This document shows, one piece after another, positions 5,607-8,943 of a DNA stretch of 8,943 bases (its first letter is position 1; each line of letters opens with the position of its first letter). A program made the position numbers and the translations under genes. The notes under the pieces were generated by a model, which was not told the DNA's origin, ran no database searches, and saw only the letters and a list, made by a program, of their open reading frames with translations. The stretch is from JAYEIA01 sp034659855 (GTDB taxonomy: Bacteria > Bacteroidota > Bacteroidia > Bacteroidales > JAADGE01): positions 1 to 8,943 of the forward strand of contig JAYEIA010000187.1 in the NCBI GenBank assembly GCA_034659855.1. The letters run 5' to 3'.

Positions 5607-6497
5607 TTGCTTATATATTTTTATATGAAAATTATCAAACAGCTATTTCCCGGACGATCATGCCTATCGGTGTATCATGGGCCTAATCGGTTCGTTATAA
5701 TGACATTATTCACTATAATTTTTTTAACGGTCGGATTCAGGGGCTCCTCTCAATCTGTAAAAGAGGTTGAAAAATGTTATGTATATCAGCATCAGTATAA
5801 ATTTGGAGTGCCTGCCAAGGAGGGAACATTAATTGAAATAAGATTTTATAAAAATGACCGATTGGTTAAGAAACAGTATGTCAACCAATTTAAACGGAAA
5901 CGTGATTATGTGCTTTATAAATATAACAAGTCCGGCAAGGTACTGACGGAAACCGGATTTTCTCGAAGGAAGCGTAAAGTGTTGATGAAAGTTTACAAAT
6001 ATACGAACTTTGGAAAACCGGCTTCTCTAAAAATATTTAACAGTCGAGGAAAGTTAACAGAGAAAACGGTGTGGGAATATCTCAACGGTAAGACATATTT
6101 TCACAAGAAAACGATTTATGATTCGCACGGAATCAGGAAAAGTACGGTTGTTGAAAAATCCAACGAACACGGACAGCGAATGGCCGGTAGTTTGTACGGA
6201 AGAAAGCATAAGAAAATCTTGGGTTTTGAAGTCAAAGAAACAGACAGCTTAGGGAATGAGACCCTGATAGAGTTTACAAAACCGGAGGGAGAGCATTATA
6301 AAACAGTAACCAAACAATATGATGCACAAAACCGATTGGTTTATGAATTTCAGGAAGGTCAAAAAAAGATAAAATATTTTTATAAAAATAACCGCCTCAA
6401 AAAGGAGGTCAACTACAATGTTTTGACCGATGAACCGATTATGTTAAGACGCTATGTTTATCTGACCGATAAAAAAAGTAATCGCAACTCAAATTGA
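5607..6497 (+). CDS. Exported protein with YD-like beta repeats
   Basis: The frame gives 296 residues. Three in-frame starts are possible: 5607, 5625 (MKIIKQLF...) and 5700. The one at 5700 places MTLFTIIFLTVGFRGSSQS right at the N-terminus as a textbook signal peptide cleaved near residue 49; from 5607 or 5625 the n-region would be unusually long but basic. The mature part is lysine/tyrosine rich and built from short beta-hairpin units: YKYNKSGKVLTE (104-115), YKYTNFGKPASLKI (130-143), YDSHGIRKST (171-180), QYDAQNRLVYEF (237-248) and FYKNNRLKKEVNY (258-270). The pattern [YF]-x-[YN]-x-x-G/N-x-[LK] is like YD/RHS or MORN-type repeats that build extended beta sheets in secreted or surface proteins. 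No toxin domain, catalytic motif or sorting domain is visible. The gene stands alone. Function is unknown; export is well supported. Confidence 0.7.
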   Translation: MLIYFYMKIIKQLFPGRSCLSVYHGPNRFVIMTLFTIIFLTVGFRGSSQSVKEVEKCYVYQHQYKFGVPAKEGTLIEIRFYKNDRLVKKQYVNQFKRKRDYVLYKYNKSGKVLTETGFSRRKRKVLMKVYKYTNFGKPASLKIFNSRGKLTEKTVWEYLNGKTYFHKKTIYDSHGIRKSTVVEKSNEHGQRMAGSLYGRKHKKILGFEVKETDSLGNETLIEFTKPEGEHYKTVTKQYDAQNRLVYEFQEGQKKIKYFYKNNRLKKEVNYNVLTDEPIMLRRYVYLTDKKSNRNSN

Positions 6498-6510
6498 GAA
6501 ATTAAATTTT

Positions 6511-6525
6511 ATGTTATTTTAACAT
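6511..6525. terminator. Weak AT hairpin after the YD-repeat gene
   Basis: ATGTTA (6511-6516) and TAACAT (6520-6525) form a 6-bp stem with a TTT loop 14 bp after the stop codon. A run of T residues begins ~11 bp further on. The stem is A/T-rich and weak, so it may end the upstream transcript only poorly. Confidence 0.25.
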
Positions 6526-6566
6526 TTATTAAGCAATTTTTTTAAAATAATTCAATAATAACTATG

Positions 6567-6574
6567 TAACTTTG
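6567..6574 (+). promoter_or_regulatory. Bacteroidota-type -7 element TAACTTTG
   Basis: This matches the TAnnTTTG consensus and is identical to the octamer at 2024-2031 on the other strand. Upstream, only a T-run (~6536-6543) stands in for the -33 box. Transcription would begin near 6580 and reach an intrinsic terminator about 75-80 nt later without any ORF, suggesting a dedicated small RNA promoter. Confidence 0.45.
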
Positions 6575-6579
6575 GGAAG

Positions 6580-6657
6580 TTGATAGTAATAATTAATTTC
6601 ATAGTTTTAAGGTTTAGGTTAATAAGGAAAGCACTCGGTACTATCGGGTGCTTTTTT
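6580..6657 (+). ncRNA. Candidate ~78-nt small RNA
   Basis: The stretch lies between a TAACTTTG promoter motif and a strong intrinsic terminator, in a gene-free spacer, and has no ORF or start codon with a useful frame. GATAGTA near the predicted 5' end (6582-6588) is perfectly complementary to TACTATC (6639-6645) in the terminator loop and stem edge. A pseudoknot or alternative fold that opens the terminator is therefore possible. I do not recognise an RNA family. The 5' end is inferred from the promoter motif only. Confidence 0.4.
6628..6657 (+). terminator. Rho-independent terminator
   Basis: AAAGCACTCG (6628-6637) pairs with CGGGTGCTTT (6645-6654) with one G-U pair, around a 7-nt loop. 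The descending arm runs into six T residues (6652-6657). It is the clearest intrinsic terminator in the window. It may end a small RNA starting near 6580 and also readthrough from the YD-repeat gene. Confidence 0.85.
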
Positions 6658-6670
6658 GTATGGTTTCACA

Positions 6671-6832
6671 AGTGTCATGTCGAGTATGAAATTTCGGGTA
6701 AGTTGCTGCTATTTTTCTTTTTGTGGACTTATAAAAAGTAAGCATAGCCATAGCTACGCGAGTCTTTTTTTAAGTCCACAAAAAGGAACAAGAGCAATGC
6801 TTGGTGCGAAAGTTCATGCTTGACATGACACT
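6671..6832. repeat. 162-bp near-palindromic element (MITE/REP-like)
   Basis: The two ends, AGTGTCATGTCGAGTATGAA and the matching TTCATGCTTGACATGACACT, are inverted. Imperfect pairing continues inward through TTTTTGTGGACTTA (6717-6730) and TAAGTCCACAAAAA (6771-6784) to a centre near 6751. The whole unit would fold as one long hairpin. It holds no ORF. It ends 23 bp before the HAD gene. Similar TGTCATxTCGAG-type ends are common in dispersed Bacteroidota intergenic palindromes; mobility is inferred. Confidence 0.75.
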
Positions 6833-6855
6833 AAGGTAAATTTTAATAATTTGTT

Positions 6856-7293
6856 ATGATTATCGCAGTAGATTTTGACGGAACAATCGTAGATCATGAA
6901 TATCCGAAAATTGGGAAAGAAAAATTGTTTGCTTTCCAGACCCTAAAACAGTTGTGCAACAGAGGGCATAAATTAATTTTATGGACCTATCGTTCCGGCG
7001 AACTGTTGCTGGAAGCCGTTGATTATTGTGCCGAAAACGGCATTGAGTTTTATGCCGTCAATAACAGCACACCCGGAGAACAATTTGAGTCGGAATATTC
7101 GAGCCGAAAAATTGCGGCGGATATTTTTATTGACGACCGGAATGTGGGGGGCTTCCCGGGATGGAGTAAGATTTGGGAAGAACTGGAGGGGGATTCATAT
7201 CAACAAAGTTATGCGTCCAAAGAAAAAGATATTTTGAAAGAGAATGTCCGGTACAAAATCCTCCGATTTTTTGGTTTTGGCGACAAAGACTAA
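6856..7293 (+). CDS. Small HAD-superfamily phosphatase, BT0820-like
   Basis: This 145-residue cytosolic protein opens with the HAD motif I, MIIAVDFDGTIVD. D6 would be the nucleophile and D8 the general acid/base. Motif II is LILWTYRSG (40-48, T44), motif III is probably SRKIAADI (83-90, K85), and motif IV is IFIDDRN (90-96, D93/D94). The core lacks a large cap domain, as in the compact Bacteroides BT0820-type proteins, which it resembles through GGFPGWSKIWEEL (98-110). A phosphomonoesterase acting on a small or macromolecular phosphate is expected; the substrate is unknown. Residues ~115-145 are a basic, helical tail. The start is firm, since motif I begins at residue 1. The gene follows the 162-bp palindrome by 23 bp and has no cotranscribed neighbour. 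A dispersed repeat begins at its stop codon. Confidence 0.85.
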   Translation: MIIAVDFDGTIVDHEYPKIGKEKLFAFQTLKQLCNRGHKLILWTYRSGELLLEAVDYCAENGIEFYAVNNSTPGEQFESEYSSRKIAADIFIDDRNVGGFPGWSKIWEELEGDSYQQSYASKEKDILKENVRYKILRFFGFGDKD

Positions 7294-7485
7294 TTAAGGA
7301 ACGGAAACAAAATAACCTATAACATTTATGCACTTCGACTATCGCTCAGCACAACGCTTGTTCTTTTGACCTCTATTCACTTTAAAATGTTCTTAAATCG
7401 TTGCTATTTGCAAATTTTGTAAAGCAAACAGAGGACAAAATAACTTGGTTTAAAACTGTCAATTTATTTCATCACAATTCCTAAG
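7293..7485. repeat. Dispersed intergenic element B, full-length form
   Basis: This ~193-bp unit begins at the last base of the HAD stop codon. Its first 24 bases equal 4661-4684, and its 7326-7368 segment equals 5407-5449. Its right end (7461-7485) is a partial inverted copy of the left end. An ACAAAATAAC motif occurs near both the left end (7307-7316) and the right part (7435-7444); recombination between these would yield the short form seen at 4661-4726. No ORF is seen. Confidence 0.7.
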
Positions 7486-7500
7486 TAAACAATCATTGGT

Positions 7501-7619
7501 TCGATTTAAAAAGGATGTTCTATTTTAGCAAAATAAGTTATGTGTTTAATTATCAGGGCTTTTTAAGTTATTCTGCAATTAACTTAAAACTCTTATTTTT
7601 AGCGCTTTAACTTTATATT
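7501..7619 (-). repeat. Dispersed ~117 bp repeat, copy 2 (inverted)
   Basis: Read on the minus strand, this matches 3166-3282 with about 14 mismatches by hand alignment. It starts ~15 bp after element B. The promoter-like octamer of copy 1 is TCCTTTTT here, a worse match, and no gene follows it on that strand, so this copy is probably not a working promoter. Confidence 0.7.
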
Positions 7620-7902
7620 TTTTTAAACTACACTTATCATTAAATAATTAAACTTTTTCAAACTTGGTCTGTTTTAATATAAAAAAATGGACATTGTGTA
7701 TAATTGTAAATGCCTGAATGTCTGACAAGTAAGTTTTGAAACAAATTTACATCTGTCGTTATCTGCTTCATTATTAACTGTTTGAGTTTTTGTAAATAAT
7801 ACCTATATCCAATTATATCGCAAAATCATATAGCAGCTTTTATATTAAAGGAGTACAGCTATTTAAAATATTAAAACAGAAGAAGTTTGCATTTAAAGTA
7901 TA
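7620..7902. other. AT-rich spacer, nothing recognised
   Basis: This 283-bp stretch lies downstream of the minus-strand thioredoxin-like gene. I see no ORF, RNA gene, clear terminator for that gene, or repeat shared with the rest of the window. Confidence 0.5.
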
Positions 7903-8820
7903 TCATTGGTTTTGCAGTTTACTTTTAAATGGTTTCACAAATTCCTGATAGCTCTTCTTGGTGTAATTTTTATCCGCATAGAAACTCATTATACTTTCAA
8001 ACTGCACAGTATTCATGTAGGCATGTAATTCTGCCGCGAGCTGATTTTTGTTATCAATGACCAATACAGCAGGAAAAACAAAACTTTTTTTCAACAGAGC
8101 GTATGTTAATTGATGTGGAGCCCCGGGGCCGTTGCTCTTAAATACTTTTCCCATAAACTCAATGTCTTTTTGTGCGGCGGCATTCATTTTTACGGGATGG
8201 TACTTATTGTTCAGTAAATCTGCAATAACTCCATTCTTCAAAACCATTTTTTCAAACAGATTGCAAGTATAATATCTTTGGGTGTGGATAAAAACCACCA
8301 ATGGTTTGTTATCAACGCTTTGTTTTTTTGCCGCCTCATTAAATGATTGCCAATGAACAACTCCTGAGCTGTCCGGTAAAGTAAAGGATGAGTTGGAAGC
8401 TTGAGCCGTTTTTTTTATTTCGTCAATCTCTTTTTTGAACCGGTCGTGATTGGCAAACATAAAATCAGTGACAAAGTTATTAATCGGCAGTCGGTTTTGG
8501 TAAACCGATTCTGTGAAGTAGATTAAATACGGCTCTATAGATTTTACATCTTTATATCCCGGAACCGGATATATATTTCCTTTACGGTCTGTATAAACTA
8601 TAGTCGGAAAAGAGAACTTTCCATTGAGTAAGTAATTTGCCAGTTCATGTTTTGGCCTGCGACCGACTCCTTTATTGGTGTATGTTTTTCCTTTGAATAT
8701 TAGGGTGTCCCGGGTTTCGGCATCAAAACGTACCGGAATAAAATTTTGGTTGATGTAACCGGCCAATCCTTCGGATGCAAAAGTCGTTTTCATCATATGC
8801 TTGCACCAGCTGCACCATTC
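7903..8820 (-). CDS. Tandem thioredoxin-like protein, 5'-truncated at chimeric junction
   Basis: The first internal ATG is at 8796-8794, but the same frame upstream reads E-W-C-S-W-C-K-H (8820-8797). This is a thioredoxin-fold active site (W-C-x-x-C-K), so the true start lay further upstream and has been lost where unrelated GC-rich DNA begins. The first domain continues with NFIPVRFDAE (residues 18-27 counted from 8796) and the cis-proline strand FSFPTIVYTD (61-70), typical of Thioredoxin_7/DUF255-like proteins. A second thioredoxin-like unit spans ~163-270: KPLVVFIHTQ (164-173), FVFPAVLVID (239-248, cis-Pro P242). Its active site is degenerate, TQRYYTCNLFEK with only C178. Export to the periplasm is likely for such proteins, but the signal peptide region is missing. 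The role is probably disulfide reduction or isomerisation; substrate unknown. The gene is alone on this strand, with no clear downstream terminator. Confidence 0.8.
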   Translation of the reverse strand, partial: EWCSWCKHMMKTTFASEGLAGYINQNFIPVRFDAETRDTLIFKGKTYTNKGVGRRPKHELANYLLNGKFSFPTIVYTDRKGNIYPVPGYKDVKSIEPYLIYFTESVYQNRLPINNFVTDFMFANHDRFKKEIDEIKKTAQASNSSFTLPDSSGVVHWQSFNEAAKKQSVDNKPLVVFIHTQRYYTCNLFEKMVLKNGVIADLLNNKYHPVKMNAAAQKDIEFMGKVFKSNGPGAPHQLTYALLKKSFVFPAVLVIDNKNQLAAELHAYMNTVQFESIMSFYADKNYTKKSYQEFVKPFKSKLQNQ

Positions 8821-8822
8821 GT

Positions 8823-8942
8823 GCCGATGATCGGCTTGCTTCGGCGAATGATCTCGCCTTCGAGCTCGAGTTGGAGGCGGAGCACACCGTGTGTCGATGG
8901 GTGCTGCGGACCCATGTTGACGATCATCCTCTCGTCCTCATC
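8823..8942 (-). CDS. nuoD: NuoD N-terminal fragment from a high-GC genome
   Basis: The minus-strand frame beginning at 8942 reads 40 codons that include VNMGPQHPSTHGVLRLQLEL and end with EGEIIRRSKPIIG. This is the hallmark N-terminal region of the 49-kDa subunit of complex I (NuoD/NDUFS2), which helps form the quinone site. NuoD would normally continue with a YLHTG-type sequence. Here the match stops after IIG at 8823, and the frame meets TGA at 8795-8793. Base and codon use (CTC, GAG, CCG, CGC) are GC-rich and unlike every other gene in the window; the sequence recalls actinobacterial NuoD. NuoD is ~400 residues or more, so this is a small internal piece cut by the window edge on one side and by the junction on the other. 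It is probably foreign to the genome in the rest of the window. Confidence 0.88.
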
Positions 8943-8943
8943 G

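Noticed and set aside
5607..6497. YD-repeat protein as an RHS-type polymorphic toxin
   Set aside because: The protein is short, has no RHS core motif or C-terminal toxin domain, and no immunity-like gene follows.
7019..7333. Alternative frames on both strands over the 3' half of the HAD gene
   Set aside because: The HAD motifs in the main frame are complete and ordered; the other frames show no recognisable protein.
4661..7485. Repeats A/B/C or the 117-bp pair as template/variable repeats of a diversity-generating retroelement
   Set aside because: Differences are not confined to adenines, no copy lies at the 3' end of a coding sequence as a variable region would, and no reverse transcriptase is present.
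8823..8943. Horizontal transfer of a nuo operon into this genome
   Set aside because: Only a 40-codon piece is present, the junction is out of frame inside another gene, and no mobility signal is visible; chimerism explains it more simply.

Overview
The window is almost entirely from one AT-rich genome that looks like a member of the Bacteroidota. The signs are TAnnTTTG-type -7 promoter elements in place of -10 boxes, weak Shine-Dalgarno sequences, a BT0820-like HAD phosphatase, several small Sec-exported proteins, and gene-sparse spacers full of dispersed palindromic repeats. The order or genus cannot be fixed from the sequence. The last ~120 bases (about 8823-8943) do not fit. They are GC-rich and encode, on the minus strand, the start of NADH-quinone oxidoreductase subunit D (NuoD) of a high-GC organism. 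They join the body of a thioredoxin-like gene out of frame, so this end is most simply an assembly or library chimera.

Layout. (1) 1-1868, minus strand, very AT-rich: a two-gene unit of a C-terminal NYN/Zc3h12a-like ribonuclease with an N-terminal field of short helical repeats, followed 33 bp later by a small stand-alone HRDC-domain protein cut by the window edge. Its leader (1869-2031) carries a TAACTTTG promoter motif that overlaps one CTTAAG-centred palindrome, and a second such palindrome lies downstream. (2) 2258-2953, plus: an exported protein with an H/HE/D-NN motif set resembling DUF6973. (3) 3289-4665, plus: an exported ankyrin-repeat protein with a C-terminal beta-strand-rich, barrel-like domain. 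(4) 4764-5348, plus: a DEDDy 3'-5' exonuclease domain protein of the RNase D type, without HRDC. (5) 5607-6497, plus: an exported protein with YD-like beta repeats. (6) 6567-6657: a promoter-like motif and an intrinsic terminator with no ORF between them, a candidate ~75-80 nt small RNA. (7) 6856-7293, plus: a small HAD phosphatase. (8) 7903-~8820, minus: a tandem thioredoxin-like protein, 5'-truncated at the junction.

The spacers hold at least four repeat systems: a ~117 bp repeat in inverted orientation at 3166-3282 and 7501-7619; a family of elements with partly inverted ends (4661-4726, 5395-5580, 7293-7485), two of which abut stop codons; a 162 bp near-palindrome (6671-6832); and a heptamer tandem array (5361-5395).

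Apart from the HRDC-NYN pair, the genes are separated by 98-609 bp spacers and do not form an obvious pathway. The most system-like unit is the HRDC-NYN pair at the left edge. HRDC-only proteins are known as occasional accessory genes of diversity-generating retroelements, but no reverse transcriptase or template/variable repeat pair is visible here, so that link is speculative.
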